DNA from: Acanthornis magna
Lineage: Eukaryota; Chordata; Aves; Passeriformes; Acanthizidae
Reading direction: 5' to 3'
NCBI GenBank assembly: GCA_036785705.1
Contig: JAWUZG010000056.1
Span: forward strand, 18,544,501 to 18,608,500
Length of the DNA stretch: 64,000 nucleotides
A program made the position numbers and the translations under genes. The notes below the pieces were generated by a model. It saw only the letters and a program-made list of their open reading frames with translations. It was not told the origin of the DNA and made no database searches. Positions 12,513-25,800 of the stretch are shown here, piece by piece. Each line of letters starts with the position of its first letter. The stretch's first letter is position 1.

Positions 12513-12639
12513 TTTCCAACCTCAACTTCCCCTCTTTCCCTTCGAACCCGCTCCAGCTCCCGAGGAAACTTCCGGGATTCTTCCCAACACATCCTCATTC
12601 CCGGAACTCCCCCGTGCGCACAGCCTCATAACGAGCGCT

Positions 12640-12930
12640 CACCAAACATCCGAAACCCAGGAAATTTATGGAGCATGACCCAAATTGAATTCTCCATTAC
12701 AGCAGGATAATTGATTTTTTAGAAGAGAGATTAAATTTATTTTCCGCCTCACTAACGAACAGCCAGATTTCCCTTAATTGCTTGGAATGCAGAGTTGGGA
12801 TGATTCATTAAAGCCGGAACATGCCTGGGTACATTACACTGTGACTAAAGCTTCCCTGCTTGGAGCAATTAAAGTGGAGAAATTCGGGATCTCACAAGGA
12901 ATCGGAGGAAAAAATCCAGCTCGGGATGTC
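12640..12930. promoter_or_regulatory. Unique AT-rich island, candidate conserved element
   Basis: About 290 bp free of repeats, moderately AT-rich, with ATAATTGATTTTTTAG and CTTAATTGCTTGG; no reading frame. Confidence 0.25.
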
Positions 12931-13414
12931 TTATTAAGCTCCTCAAGGAAAAACCCGCAAATTCCCGCCGTTCTGCAGGGAATCATTTGGGGATTTTTTT
13001 CCCTGCCTGGTGTTGTTTTCTGTCTCCGAGCCAGATTTGGTGCCTCGCTTCACAGTTTGATTTGATCAATCACAACATTTAGAGCCCGAATTGACAGCAG
13101 CCAGGAGACATCCCCGTACTCCGAGGGGAGGAATTTTGGGCGGAATCTCAGAACATTTGGTAATTATAGACACATTGCAAAAATAAAGGTAGCGACGGAG
13201 GAAAACAGGAGTGGAGAAGGGAGGAGGCTCGGAGCTGGCAGGGATAAATGAGGATTGTTTGGCACTTTTGGAGCAAATCCCACCCAGGCTCCGAGGGCTC
13301 GCGGAAAAAGCGGAGATGGATGCGGAGCCGAGTGCCGCAGGCTGCGGTGGACACAGGGAGAGGGGAATGGGATCCTTGGAAAACCAGAGGGATGGGCATC
13401 GCTGGCATCGCCCC

Positions 13415-13715
13415 ACGGCAGAGGGCAGGGATAGGTGGGATTTTGGGAATATTCCCTGGGAGGGTGGGGAGGCCCTGGCACAGAGAAGCTGTGGCTGCCC
13501 CTGGATCCATGGAATGTCCAAGGCCAGGCTGGACAGGGCTTGGAGCGACCTGGGACAGTGGAAGGTGTCCCTGCCCATGGCAGGGGTGGCACTGGATGGG
13601 ATTTAAATCCCAACCCATTCCAGGATTGGAGCAGCCTGGGACAGGGGAAGATGCCGTCAGGAAGGTGGGACTGGATGATTGAAGGTCCATCCACCCAAAC
13701 CATTCCGGGATTATT
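13415..13715 (+). mobile_element. CR1 3' end with duplicated tail
   Basis: GAAGCTGTGGCTGCCCCTGG to the CCAACCCATTCCAGGATT terminus, followed by a second GGAGCAGCCTGGGACAGGGG to AACCATTCCGGGATT tail. Confidence 0.8.
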
Positions 13716-14469
13716 CCTGCAGTCTCGGTTCCTGCTTAGTGCAGAGACCGCCTTGGAATCTGTGGAATCGCAGAGAGTTCAGAAAGTGAGGAAAATTCCC
13801 AGCCTTGGGATGGGCAGTGCCAGGGTGGCTCCTGTGGCCTGATTTCAGGGAAGAATTTGGGATGAGCAGCCGCTTTGGACCACGATTAGGGATTTGATGA
13901 GCAGTTTTCCTGGAGCAGGGCTGGAAGCACCCATGGCACTGGGATTAATGAGCATTTCCCAATGCAGGATCATTATTTCCTCCCTGCCCAGAGCCCCCAG
14001 GTCAGAAAATTCCAGCTGGATTCTGTCAGCAGCTCCCACAAACTCTTCCCGGGAAAAATGAGCCTTTAATTAGCAGGAGCTCCGAGGTGCCACTTTCCCA
14101 GACATCCCCTCAGCAGTGTTAATTAGGGAAAGGCTCAGCACGTGTGGGGTTTATCCCGGATTTTCCATGTCCTGCTTTTCCTGGGGTTTTGCTGGGCAGG
14201 CAGGCGGTGCCTGTGCACTGGGATGGGGTTATGGCCACCAGGCCCTGTTTTCTCCCATTCCATCCAAGATTTCTCATTCTGGATGCATCCATCTCCCTGC
14301 TGCCGCCCCTGGCCGTGCTCTGCAGAAATCCCGGGATTAAGGTTTCCACGGACCAGGATACAGTCATAATTTTAGAATCCATTTTTGCCACCCAGCTTTT
14401 GGATCTTGGATGGGAAGTTTGAAGGGGGAAAAGTGGTGAGGCTTTCCTGAGGTATGAATATGGATTCCC

Positions 14470-14606
14470 CATCCCTGGAATTGTCCGAGGCCAGCTTGGA
14501 GCAGCCTGGGATTGCGGAATGTGTCCCTGCCCATGGCACAGAGTGGAATGGGACCAGCTTTAAGGCCTTTTCCAACCCAAACCATTCCAGAATTCCTTGA
14601 TTCATC
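14470..14606 (+). mobile_element. CR1 3' end
   Basis: CCATCCCTGGAATTGTCC to TTTTCCAACCCAAACCATTC and an AGAATTCCTTGATT terminus. Confidence 0.82.
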
Positions 14607-15323
14607 CAAACTGGGAGGGTCTAAAACTGGGAAGCACCCGGGGATTGGCCCAGGAGCTGCTGGATCCATGGTGATGGATGCAGGGAGGGATCTCGGGATT
14701 TAAGCCGTTGGGGCGAAGAGCTGTGGGGTTTGAGGCAAATCCCTGGGATGTGCAGCAGGAGTGGGAATGAAGCGCTGATGTTTTTTCTCCTGAAATTTGG
14801 GATGTTCCTTCCCCACCCTGATCCCGGCGAGCTCCATCCCTCCTCGCTTCCCTTGGCTGCCTTAAAGGCTCCTGTGCTGCAGGATCCTGCGGGAATTCCA
14901 TCTCCAGGAGGGAATAAACCACTCCGGGAGGAGCTGCGGAGGGATGACAGCAATTCCCGCGTGCCATCCCGATCCCAGGCTGTTCCTTTATTTTCGTGGA
15001 GATCAAGGGATGTGTCGGAGCGGAGGATCTGCCCTTTGTGCCTGCGCATCCCCCGGAGCTGTTCCCGGGAAAGGGGAGGTCATTAGGGAATAACGAATGG
15101 CTCCGCCCCGCTGGGCTGGCAGTGCTGGGAAGCCTCATTAGGGATAAGGAGGGAGGGAATCTGTGGCCTGCAGAGGCCAGAAAGTCATTAATTATGCTAA
15201 TTAAGGGCAGCTTTCATCACCATAGACGGAGCCTTGCAGTTCCCCACCTCGGATCAGGATGGGCTCGTACCCAATTCCCTCTCCATCCCTAAAGATTCGT
15301 GATCCTGGTGTTTGCTTTGGGAT

Positions 15324-15556
15324 TCCATGCCATTCCATGCCATGCCATGCCATGCCGTCCCATTCCATTCCATACCATTCCATTCCATTCCATTCCATTC
15401 CATTCCATTCCATTCCATCCCATTCCATTCCATTCCATCCCATCCCATCCCATGGATCCCATCCCATCCCATCCCATCCCATCCCATCCCATGGATCCCA
15501 TCCCATCCCATCCCATCCCATCCCATCCCATCCCATCCCATCCCATCCCATCCCAT
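15324..15556. repeat. Pentanucleotide array (CATGC)n-(CATTC)n-(CATCC)n
   Basis: Three homogenised zones in order: CATGC, then CATTC, then CATCC. The CATCC zone is interrupted twice by CCCATGGATCCCATCCC. Confidence 0.95.
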
Positions 15557-16231
15557 GCCGCAAGAGCTCACCCGCGCTGAAGGAAGCGACAGCGGAGCTG
15601 CGATGCTCCGTGGAGTGTGGATAATGAAAATCCCAGGCCACGAGGCATCCACGGATAATAAAAGGAGATTCCCGAAACACTCCAGAGCACGAACCATCTG
15701 CTCGGCTGTGCCGGCCTAACAGCTCCGACTAATTTTTAATGCCGGCTTTACGACGGATCCGCGCATCAGCCCATCCATGCATACGGAAATCCGGGCTGGC
15801 TGCACTTTGCACGGAGCTGCCTGGCGAGGAATTTGTCTCCCGTTTTAATTCCTTTCCGTACATTAAAGGTGTAGTGGACCATGGAAGTGCCTCGTCTGTC
15901 CCCAAAGCGCCGGGGCTGCCTCCGCCTCCTCATCCGTGCGGAAAGCCGGGAGAGGCAGGAATGCTGCCTGGCGCAGGACTCGCTCGCCGAGCGCGCCGGG
16001 CCACCAGCAGCAAGCCCATTCCGTCAGGTTAATTAATTCTTATTAATTACGTCCCTTGGAATGTTCTGCGGATCGGTGCTGCCCGCTGGGGTTTGCAAGG
16101 AGAGCTCGGCCTTTTCTTTCCCGGGAAATCAGAGCAGTTGCTGGTGCTGGAAGAAGCTTCCAGGCTGCAATCTCGGCCAGGCTCTGGCTCTTTAATGAAT
16201 TTTTTAACGACTTTATCGCCTTCCAAGCAGA

Positions 16232-16264
16232 ATTATTTATTTATTTATTTATTTATTTATCTAT
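16232..16264. repeat. (TTTA)n microsatellite
   Basis: About eight copies of TTTA ending in a TCTA variant. Confidence 0.95.
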
Positions 16265-17513
16265 CACTGTCCAAAAGTGGAACCGTTTATCCGAGCGAGC
16301 CCCAGATGTTTGGGATGGCACTGGAACAGGGTTGGATTTAGCTGGATCCAAACCTCGCCAGGGTTTTTGCGGAATTTTCCATGGAATTTTCCGCCTGGCT
16401 TGGCTCTGCGCCTCTCCTGATTCCCAGGAGGAGTGACCAGATTTCCAAGGTGAGCACCTCTTTTTTTTTGGCCCTGTTTCTTCAACTTTTCCCGTCTTTT
16501 TTTGGGGAAAAAAAGGGGAATAATGAAGGAAGCTCAGCCAGGGCTGGCATGGGCATGACATCATGTGGTGACATTCCATGGTGACATTCCATGGTGACAT
16601 TCCTGTCCTCTCCATCACCTTATCCTTCTCCCCTCTATCCTGACACCTCTCTCCTGTCCGTCGTGTCTTCCCTCTCCCCTTCCACCACGGCGCCTCTGGA
16701 ACATCACAGCTCCGAGTGATTTTCTTCCTGGGCCAGCTACAATCCCAGGATTTAACTTTTCCATGAAAACCTGTGCCAGGGCTTCGGGAAGGAGGGAGGT
16801 TTTTCCCAGCTCCCCTTTCTCCTCCCTCCCATCAGGCCTGGAATGGGCCTTTAATTAATTCCAAAGCCATTATCTGCTGACTCCAGGCCTTTGTTTTCTC
16901 TGGAAGTCACTCCTGAAGCCCTCGGGATTCCTCATCCCTCGGGGAGGAATGAGCTTCGCTGTAGTCTGGGAATTCGGCTTGGCTGGGCCTGGCGCTCCCT
17001 GTCCTGGTTTTACTCACGGATTGGCGGGACGGAGCCTTTTCTATGGAAAAGCCTAAGGAATGAGTAACCTGTCTCCTCGAGGATCCAGACGGGACGGATT
17101 CCACAATCCTTTTGGGATTCGTTGGGGTTTGAGCCAATAAACCACCAGCGCTGGATGGAGACGAGCTGAGGAGCGGCCGTGGATAAACCGGGATTTTAAT
17201 GGGAATATCTACAAACCCCGGCTCACGTGGAAACTTCAATTCCAGTCTCCCTGTAAGAGAAAAGCCAATTAAAAATTCCCTAATGAGCCCGGGCGCGGTG
17301 GCTGAGCAGAAGGGAAGAACCTCCGAGCAGCAAATCCATTGCCAAGGACGGAAAACCCTCCAAGTGCAACGTGTTACCGGGAAAATGTCACTTCATTGGA
17401 TGCTCCCTCCTCTCGCTAACGAGCTCTTGGGTTAATTTTAGCTTTTCCGCTGCATCCCAGCCCCGTTGTTTCTGTGGATCTCAGCTCCCTCCTCGGTGGG
17501 AATTTTCCCTTTA

Positions 17514-17706
17514 GCTCCCGATGGGAACGGGGCCGTTCTCCCATTCACTCCCAGTGGGAATGGGACAATTTCCCATTAACTCCCAGTGGGAATGGGGCCT
17601 TTTTCCCATTAACTCCCAGTGGGAATGGGGCCTTTTTCCCATTAACTCCCAGTGGGAACGGGACCATTTTCCCATTAACTCCTGGTGGAAATGTGGCTGT
17701 TCTCCC
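17514..17706. repeat. 33-bp minisatellite
   Basis: About six copies with core CATTAACTCCCAGTGGGAAT and a G/C-T-C tail. The unit is a multiple of three, which explains the 405-codon open frame across it. Confidence 0.92.
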
Positions 17707-19111
17707 ACCAACAGCACCAAGAGCGAGTCCAGCACTGCAAACCAAGCAATGGAAGGGGTTTGGTCTCTCCCGTTCCCGATTTTCCAGTGGGACATTAAAT
17801 ACATCCCTGTCCCTTCCGCCAGCTGCTGCCTGTGCCTTCCCTGCTCCCAGAAAGCGGAGCCTGCTTTGGGGAATTCCTCACAGCTGGCCTTGTTCGTTCA
17901 GGAAAATATTTATCCGAGGTGTCCTTTGGAGAGGGAGCCTTGCTGGGAGGCTTCCCGAGGAGCTGGGATTGCCGGGATGCCCTCCACGCTTTCCGTGGGT
18001 ATCCCGGAGTTTGCAGGCCGTGTTTCCAGCAGCCATGGGAAAACAGCAAGGTGGATGTTCCATCCCGCCCAGTTATACCTGGAACAATCAGACTCGATCC
18101 TAATTAGTGCTCTGGGATCCTGGAAGCATTCCTGCCCTGCCCTCACTCCCTGGACATCCCCGGGAGCTGCGGGATGGCGATTCCAGCCCCACCGGCACCA
18201 TGGACACTCCTCTTTCCGTAATTCTGTTAATTGTTGGCACTCCCGGTGTGTCCTCAATCCATTGGTTACACTTCCAGGGATCGGAGGCAGCAATAAATCC
18301 CCACACGGTCTTCCAGAGGCTCATCCCGGTGCTAATTCCATGGGAGCGAGGATCCCCCGGGGCCGCGCCTGCAGAGCGCTGATAAGGGAATCGGCTTTGG
18401 CGGCCACGCCAGAGGTGAAATCCAAAGATCCCGAATATTTCGGGATGTTTATCCGCAGTAATCAGCTCTTCCCCTGGATGTCCCCGGGAAAGCCTGGATT
18501 GTGCTCCATGCCCGGGGGCAAACAGCTCTCATTAATATTTCACATTTTCCTTTTTTTTTCTTCCCTCTTTTTTTTTTTTTCCTGCTCCCAGAGCCTTGCT
18601 AGAGAGCGCCGGGATATTTTCCCACCTCCCGTGTTTGCCTGCTCCAGTAATCATTGGATTCAATCACTCGGGCGATGTTTTTATGGATTAATAACGGGCA
18701 CTTTGGAGAGCTGGGAGCTGCAATCTGTACAACCTTAATGAGCACCGTGGGGACTCAGTGCCGTGGTTTCCCAAATCCTCTCCGCTCTTCCCTCTAAATC
18801 ATTCCCTGCTCTGGATGGCTCTCCTGTCTCCAGCACACCTGGCTCCCTGCTGGAAGTTGTCCCAATTAATTTTTTTTTCCTGTTTTCTATTTTTTCTTCC
18901 CCTTTCCTAAAAGCTCGGCTTTGTCAGCGCTGACAAAATGTTTGTCTTCGCTGCCTCGTCGGTGTTTGCTCGGCCGAGATGGAGCTCCAGGGTAGGAAAT
19001 CTCTGCTCCTGGATCTGGGAATGATGGCATTGGAGCATTTTGTGGATTGGGGAGGGGGTTTGGCTCCGGGTGACACAACCGGAGTGAGGGGACACCAGCA
19101 GGGTGGGCACT

Positions 19112-19235
19112 GTTCCATAGGATCATGGAATCATGGGATCCTCTAAGATCGTCGAGTCCAACCATTCCCAGCACTGCCAAGGCCACCCCTGATGATGTCC
19201 CCAAGTGCCACATCCACATGGATTCCAGCCCCTGC
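19112..19235 (-). mobile_element. CR1 3' end, second subfamily
   Basis: ATAGGATCATGGAATCATGG, GATCGTCGAGTCCAACC and AAGTGCCACATCCACATGG are typical reverse-complement CR1 tail blocks. Confidence 0.75.
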
Positions 19236-20299
19236 AGGGACGGGCATTCCCTGTGCCGGGGCTGGATTTCCTCTCGCAAGAGCCATGGAACAAAACCAAG
19301 GATCCTGAGGGACAATTCCATGAAAAAGGGATCCCTTCCTCACTGCGTTTGCAAAGCAATCCGTGGGAAGCAGCAGGCGGACGTGGGGAGAGCTCAGTGC
19401 CCACCCTGGGGACAGCGCAGGGATGAAAATCCCTGGGATCCCTGAAATCCCCGGGATGCTCCTCGGATCTTTGGGATTTGGTGATCAGCAGCTGGAGTCT
19501 CCTGGCGTGAGGTCTCCTTTGGGTTTGTCCCCCCAGGCTGCTCCAGAGCCTCTGGGATCATCCGCAGGCTCCCACGCTGCTCATTCCTGGTATTTTTACC
19601 CGAGGCCTGAGCCAAGGACGAAGGACAAGGCCTGGACAATGTCTCCTCCTCCTCCAGGCTCTGCCCACGCCTGCCTGGCAGGGATGGAGCAATTCCCGGA
19701 GCAATTCCTGAAGAATTCCTGCCTGTTTTCCTCCGGGCAGCCCAGGCAGAGCCAGCCCTGGCAGTGACAAACGCGCCTTGCCGAGCATTCCACAGGTGCC
19801 TGGTTTATTCCCAACCTCCTCCATAGGAAATCTCCCGGCGTTTCCGAGCAGACCCAGCTCTGGCTTCTCCGCCTCTCTGTTTATTTCCCAGCATTTCCAA
19901 TCACTTTTCCGAGGTCTGTTCTCAGCCTGCAGCCATTCCAGAGCCGTGGGATGCAGCTCGGGGTGAGTAATGAGGAATTTATGGAGCCTTGGCTCCGAGA
20001 TTTCTCCGGCCAGACGAGCTCCTGGCGTGTCGGGACAGAGGCGTGGGGCAGCACCAGCCCATCCCTGCTGGGCTCAGACTGGGAGAACTGGGAGGATAAT
20101 CCTGGGATTTGCAGGGATGTGCCGCTGGGAAGCTCATGGGAAAGGAATTCCCCCAAACAAGGTCTGGCTGCTCACCTTTCCCAGCGAGCCAGGAGCTGGG
20201 CAGTGATTCCCGTCTGGGTTTGTGGCCGGTGTGATCCAAACTTGGAAAGGAAGAGCAGATTCCTGCTGGGATGGGGCTGGAGAGGGGCGCTGGCTGCAG

Positions 20300-20400
20300 C
20301 AGGATCGTGGAATCATGGAATGGTGGAGTGTCCTGAGCTGGAAACGACCCACAAGGATCATCGAGTCCAACTCCTGGCCCTGCACAGGGCAATCCCAAAA
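20300..20400 (-). mobile_element. CR1 3' end, third subfamily
   Basis: GAATCATGGAATGG, then ACCCACAAGGATCATCGAGT and CCAACTCCTGGCCCTGCACA. Confidence 0.75.
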
Positions 20401-20545
20401 ATCCTCCCTGACCATCCCGATCCCTTTCCTGCTCCTTCCCTGCCCTCACCTCCAGCTCTCCTGGCTGATTTTCCCTTTGAATTCCTCTCCCTTCCCGAAC
20501 AATCCCGACACTGATCTGGATTTTGGCAGCCGGCGGCAGCTGCTG

Positions 20546-20612
20546 CATCCCATCCCATCCCATCCCATCCCATCCCATCCCATCCCATCCCATCCCATCC
20601 CATCCCATCCCA
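20546..20612. repeat. (CATCC)n array
   Basis: 13 uninterrupted copies. Confidence 0.97.
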
Positions 20613-20879
20613 GGGCTCCTAAAGCTGCCCGGCCCCGATCCCAATCCCGATCCCGATCCCGATCCTGGGGTTTGGGGCGCTCAGACCGACCCTGGCTCTC
20701 TTCAGCCCCCGGCACAGGACAATGGATGGCAGTGGGGCATTGCCAGTTCCTGGTGCCATGCTCCGGGAACAATGGGTGGCTGTGCCCATGGAATTGCCGC
20801 TCCAGTGAGGAGCAAAACGGGACAGGATTTCATGGATGGGGGCAGAGGCAGCGGGGCTGGGTTTCTCCTGTCTCTTAAA

Positions 20880-21476
20880 CAGAGAAATATATTTTCATAT
20901 ATAAGTTTATAGATATTAATATATACTTATTTTTATATGCATAAAATATATAAATATATTTTAATAAATAATTTTATATATAACTATGTATTTTATCTAT
21001 GTTTAATATCTTTTAAAATGTAAGTGCATAGATATATACATATTATATATATTTTAATATGTAAGTTTATATATAAATATATACTTTATCTATTTAAAAT
21101 AGTAATGTATTTTATATGCAAGTTTATATATAAATATATCTTAATATATTTATAAATATATTAAATATGCTTATATATAAGATATAAGCATATTTTATAT
21201 ATTAAAATATTTATATATTTTTATATATTAAAATATATTTTAATATTTGTTTATATTTTAATATTTAATTTAATATACATGTAATATATAATCTGTAATA
21301 TATAAACACTGAAATATATTTTAATATATAATATATGTATATTATATATGCATAATATTTATTTTTGTATCTATATAAAATATATGTATCTATATAGATA
21401 TATTTTTATATTTCTATGTTTTATATAGAAATACCTATTTTTATTATAAATATATTTTTATATGTGCATAATCATA
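20880..21476. repeat. AT-rich low-complexity island
   Basis: About 600 bp of almost pure A/T with TATATA, AATATATTTTAATATAT and similar palindromic stretches, inside otherwise GC-rich DNA. No gene or element recognised. Confidence 0.9.
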
Positions 21477-22199
21477 GAATTTTGGAACGGGTTGGTTGTT
21501 TTCTTCCAGGGAGGCTTCCAGGGATGTGCAGAAATTTTTCCTTCCTCCCCACGTGGGCCCAGGCGGGACAGGAAAGGAGCTGGGGTCAGGGCTGGCATGG
21601 GGCAGATGCACAGTCCTTTCCCGAGGATTTTTCCCCGCGTTAGTCCATCCAGATTCCCACCGGGAATGGGCCCGGCGCTCATCGCCTCATTCCCGCTCCT
21701 CATCCCGACCCTGCGACCTTCGGAGGAGCGAGCCGGGACCCGAACCTCCGGAATTCCACAGATCATCCCCGCGGCCTCCTGTCCCCCACCCCCGGGGACA
21801 TCCAGGGTGACACTCGTGCCCTGCTGGCCCCGCCGTGGCCTCTCCGCACGGGGGGGAGGCAATGCTTCCCTCTGTCTCGCCATCCCGGGGAGCAGCCTCG
21901 GGATTTCGGGAATGCTTTGGGAGAGCCACACCGGAGCCACCCCGAGCTGCGGGGAGGGAATTGGGGACATAAACTGGGGGCTGGGGGATGTTCCCTTCCC
22001 TGTCCCAGCAGGATGAGGCCACCGGGAGCTGAGGAATGCGGCAAAACTTGCGAGGAGGGGGGAGAAATTAATAATTATCCAAAGCGCATCCCTATCACAG
22101 CTCATCGAAATATTCCCGAACTCCATCCCGGGCTCCTTTCTTCTTCCCGCCTCCAGTAAGTGCTCGAACATCCCTTTAAAAATTAAAGGAGGAGGGTTC

Positions 22200-22400
22200 T
22201 GGAAGAGATAAGGGATAATTGCCTGGCTTTGACTCCGGCATTGATGTGGAAATAGGATTGGAATTACTCACTCCGGTTGAAAGGTTAGTTGAAGGTTATT
22301 ACAGGAAAATTGTTATTCATCCATTTTTCCTGTGCCGCTGGATAGCCCCAAAGATTAAACCCGGGCGGTGCATAATGACCCATCACGGCGGACAATGGTG
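22200..22400. promoter_or_regulatory. Unique island, candidate conserved element
   Basis: Repeat-free mixed-composition sequence including GGAATTACTCACTCCGG and GACAATGG (SOX-like). Confidence 0.2.
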
Positions 22401-23344
22401 GGAATAATCTCCAGAGGCTCCCGGGAGCGGCGCGGAGCCTTCCCTGAATAATTCATGGCTCCGCGGCCATCCCTCCCCGGCAGATTACACGGGAGTTTTC
22501 TTTGGGAAGAGATCGTTTAAAGGGGCTTTAAAAACCACCGCGCTTTTGAACGGAAGTGGAATTACCGGCGGCGTTCCCGAGGTTTGTTTATGCCTTCATA
22601 AATCTCCTTTCCCGCTGACCTTCGTGCCATGGGAACAAAACGCCGCGGGATAAAGGGAGGCTTTGTTTGGGATGGAGCTGGAGGAGCTCCCGTGGGGCTT
22701 TTCCTGCTCCGGGCAGAGACAAAACGGAGCTGTTCGGTCACCTGGAAGGAGAAATTCCTGCTCTCCCAGCCCTCAACCCCCCGGATGGCCCCCCAGCCCC
22801 CTAAAATCCACCAGGAATTATTTCCTGCTTTCCAGGGGGAGGCTGATGGTGTTTCTCATCCCTCAGAGAATCCCATCTCATTCCCCAAAGTCCCGTCTGG
22901 CCCAGCAGCGGTTTCATTCCCAGCTCCAGAGTGAGGAGGATGCTCAGGCCATCCCTGGATCTCCTGAAAACCAGGAGCCATCTGGGATGTCATTTCCCAC
23001 CGCTCCTCTCCCTCCTCCAGCCCCAAATCCCGGCCTGCCTCCGCTTAATCCTTTAATTTCACCTCCTCCAAGAGCTGTTATGCTTCAAAAGCTGATTGTT
23101 CGTCAAAAATCCCAGGATTTCGGGAGGTTTAGGGGTGTGGGACACACAGGCCTGGCATTGCTGGGAGCTGGGACAAAAATATCCTCAATAACAACTGATA
23201 TTTAGTTGAACACGTCATCGTTATCAGATCTCAATTAAATCCTAATTAAAGCTGCTCAGAGACAATTTTTCAGCGAGGAAGATGAGGAAGGTTGGTGTTG
23301 CTGCAGCAGGATGAGCAGGTAATCCTCTGGATTGGGAATTTGGG

Positions 23345-23752
23345 GGTTTATCTTCATTTTGGGCAGCTTTATCCTGGTTTTGGACAGCTTTCTCTTCATT
23401 TTGAGCAGGTTTATCTTGACTTTGGGCATGTTTAATTTTGGGCAGGTTTATCTTAATTTTGGACAAGTTTATCCTGATTTAGGATAGGTTTGATTTTGAC
23501 CAGGTTAATCCTGATCTTGGACAGGTTTATCTTCATTTTGAGCAGGTTTATCTCAACTTTGAGCAGGTTTATCCTGATTTTGGACAGGTTTGATTTTGAC
23601 CAGGTTTATCCTGATTTTGACCAAGTTTATCCTGATTTTGACCAGGTTTATCCTCATTTTGGGCAGGTTTATCCTGATTTTGGACAGATTTGATTTTGAC
23701 CAGGTTTATCCTTATTTTGGGCAGGTTTATCCTGATTTTGGACAGGTTTGGG
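23345..23752. repeat. 21-bp minisatellite, core GGTTTATCCTGATTTTGGAC
   Basis: About 20 copies, with GACCAGGTTTGAT variants inserted at intervals. The unit is a multiple of three, so frames stay open. Confidence 0.93.
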
Positions 23753-24341
23753 GCTCTGAGCAAAGCCGGGAGCAGCGAGAGGCCGCAGATCCCGGAGGGA
23801 AGTGCTCCCTGGAAGCTGTGGCTTTCCCTCAGCTTTTCCTCCTCCTCTCCATCATTTCCAGGCTTCCCTGGAAGCTCCACGTGGGCGGCTGGGGGAGGTG
23901 ATTACACAGCGAGGTGAGAGAGAGCAAATATTTGCGGTGATTCAGTCCCCGGGACGTGCCCGCACTCCCTGGGGACAGCGAGCCTCAGAAATATTTACCT
24001 TTTCGGATCTGTGGGCTCCACTCGGAGTGAAGGACGGAAAGGCCCTGGAGCAGCCTCGGACACAGCTGGAGAGGGCAGGCTCGGACCTGGAAAAAGGGAG
24101 AAAAGGGAAAAGGAGGCACTGTGCTGCCAGCCATGGGATTTCCCTGGATTTCTTCCGGCTTTGCAACAGGGATCTGCAGGAAAATGTGTGGGAGAGATGC
24201 TGGTTGTGATTGGCACCTTCCCGTGGAGGAGGGGATGGCACTGGGGCAGGAAAACTCCCGGAGTTGCTGTGGATCCAGAGGATTGTGAGCTGTGCCCCCT
24301 GAAGGACGGGTGACTCCTTCCTGGTGTCACCTGCTCGGGAA

Positions 24342-24545
24342 TCGCCGAGTCCTGGGATGGTTTGGGTGGGAAGGGACCTTAAAATCCATCCCATGGGCAG
24401 GGACACCTCCCATGATCCCAGGTCACTCCAAACCCTGCCCAGCCTGGCCTCAGTCATTCCATGGATCCAGGGGCAGCCACAGCTTCTCTGGGAATTCCAT
24501 TCCAGGGCCTCCCCATCCTCCCAGCCAGGAATTCCACCCCAAAAT
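24342..24545 (-). mobile_element. CR1 3' end
   Basis: GGGATGGTTTGGGTGGGAAG, GGCAGGGACACCTCCCATG and AGCCACAGCTTCTCTGGGAA. Confidence 0.85.
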
Positions 24546-24829
24546 CCCGTCCACCCCTGCCACTTCCCTGGGCTGTTCCATGCAGGGAGCCCCGGTTGCC
24601 CTGGCCCTTGGATCTGCCTTTTCCCATGGAAAGGGAAATCCTGGAGCAGCGCTGAAGGGCTCTCTGCTGGAGTGTGGAGATGAAGTGGCTCCTCCAGCCC
24701 TGCCCCATCCCAGAATTAATGGGGAAGGATTTTCCTGGGGAATGGAGCAGGGGCCAAGCTGCTCCTCCCTCCCCTCCAAGGGAGAAGGGCTTGTTAGAAA
24801 TAATTCTGGAGTTTAAGGATGTGAACGAG

Positions 24830-24960
24830 GACTTTTATGGATTTAGCAGGAAGCTCCAACCTCATTTTCCACCAAAGCTTGTGTCAATAAATCATTTTTT
24901 AATTATAAGCTCCAATTATCAGCTAAGCTCAGCTTAACGATCTCCGGAGCGATTCCTCCT
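24830..24960. promoter_or_regulatory. AT-rich unique island
   Basis: Contains GTCAATAAATCATTTTTTAA and CCAATTATCAGCTAAGC. No repeat or gene. Confidence 0.2.
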
Positions 24961-25554
24961 TCCGAGGCCCAGCAAGACACTTCTCCCCCTTCCTTTGGAG
25001 CTGCTGCTATTTTTTCCCAGCTCCTGGAAAATCCCCCCCAGTGAAACCCAAGCCTCTCCTAAATCAGGGGCTGCATCCAAAGGCACATCCAAGGGCCGTG
25101 GCTCGGTTCCACCCCTGCTCCAGGACACGAGCCAGGGGTTGATTTAGTGCTGTCTCCGGGATCAGGGCACATTCCCGAGCGTGCCCTGGTGCTCCCAGGA
25201 GCGCTCAGGTGCCCCAGGAGTTATTTCAGGATTCGGGACATGTGGCAGTGCTGGTGAATCCCTGGGAGAAGGGGCTGGGTGGCTTCAGCAGATGGATCCA
25301 GCAGATCCCTCATGTTACCTTTCTGTTGCCTGCACTCCAGGATCCTTCCCATTCCTCAGGGAATCATCCAAGCCTGGGAGAGATGTGGAAAATCCATGTG
25401 TGATGGATTTGTGTTGGTGGTGAAGGAGCTGGGGCCATGGGGCCTTTCTTCTGCTCCAGGCAGAGACAAATCGGAGCTGCTGGATCACCTGGAAGGAGAA
25501 ATTCCTGCTCTCCCAGCCCTTGGTGCCCTGGATCCCTCCCCTAAATCCACTTAG

Positions 25555-25800
25555 GGCCTGCCCACCCTCACATGGAACAATTCCTTCCCAATATCCCATC
25601 CAGCCCTGCCCTCTGGCACTGGGAACCATTCCCTGTGTCCTGTCCCTCCATCCCTTTTCCCCAGTCCCTCTGCAGCTCTCCTGGAGCCCTTCAGGCCCTG
25701 CCAGGGGCTCTGAGGTGTCCCTGGAGCCTTCTCCTCTCCAGGGGAACATCCCCAGCTCTCCCAGCCTGGCTCCAGAGCAGCTCCAGGATTTCCTTGCGCT
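25555..25800 (-). mobile_element. CR1 internal fragment
   Basis: CATTCCCTGTGTCCTGTCCC, CCTGGAGCCCTTCAGGCCCT and TCCAGGGGAACATCCCCAG; lacks the terminal tail. Confidence 0.8.

Larger units (their letters stand above)
12019..20545. other. Gene-free flank, 12.0-20.5 kb
   Basis: Mixed unique sequence with TTAATTA-containing patches at 14.0-14.1, 15.1-15.2, 16.0-16.05 and 16.85 kb, plus the arrays and CR1 pieces listed. The 405-codon open frame over 17.5-18.7 kb is anchored in a 33-bp array and resembles nothing. Confidence 0.6.

Noticed and set aside
15201..15697. Tryptophan-, glycine- and methionine-rich frames (WDGMGWDGM)
   Set aside because: Translation of the (GGGAT)n pentamer; the same peptide recurs at the 20.5-, 28.9- and 38.7-kb arrays.
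17521..18738. 405-codon open frame, the longest in the window
   Set aside because: Starts in a 33-bp array and continues through sequence with no recognisable domain or splice evidence.
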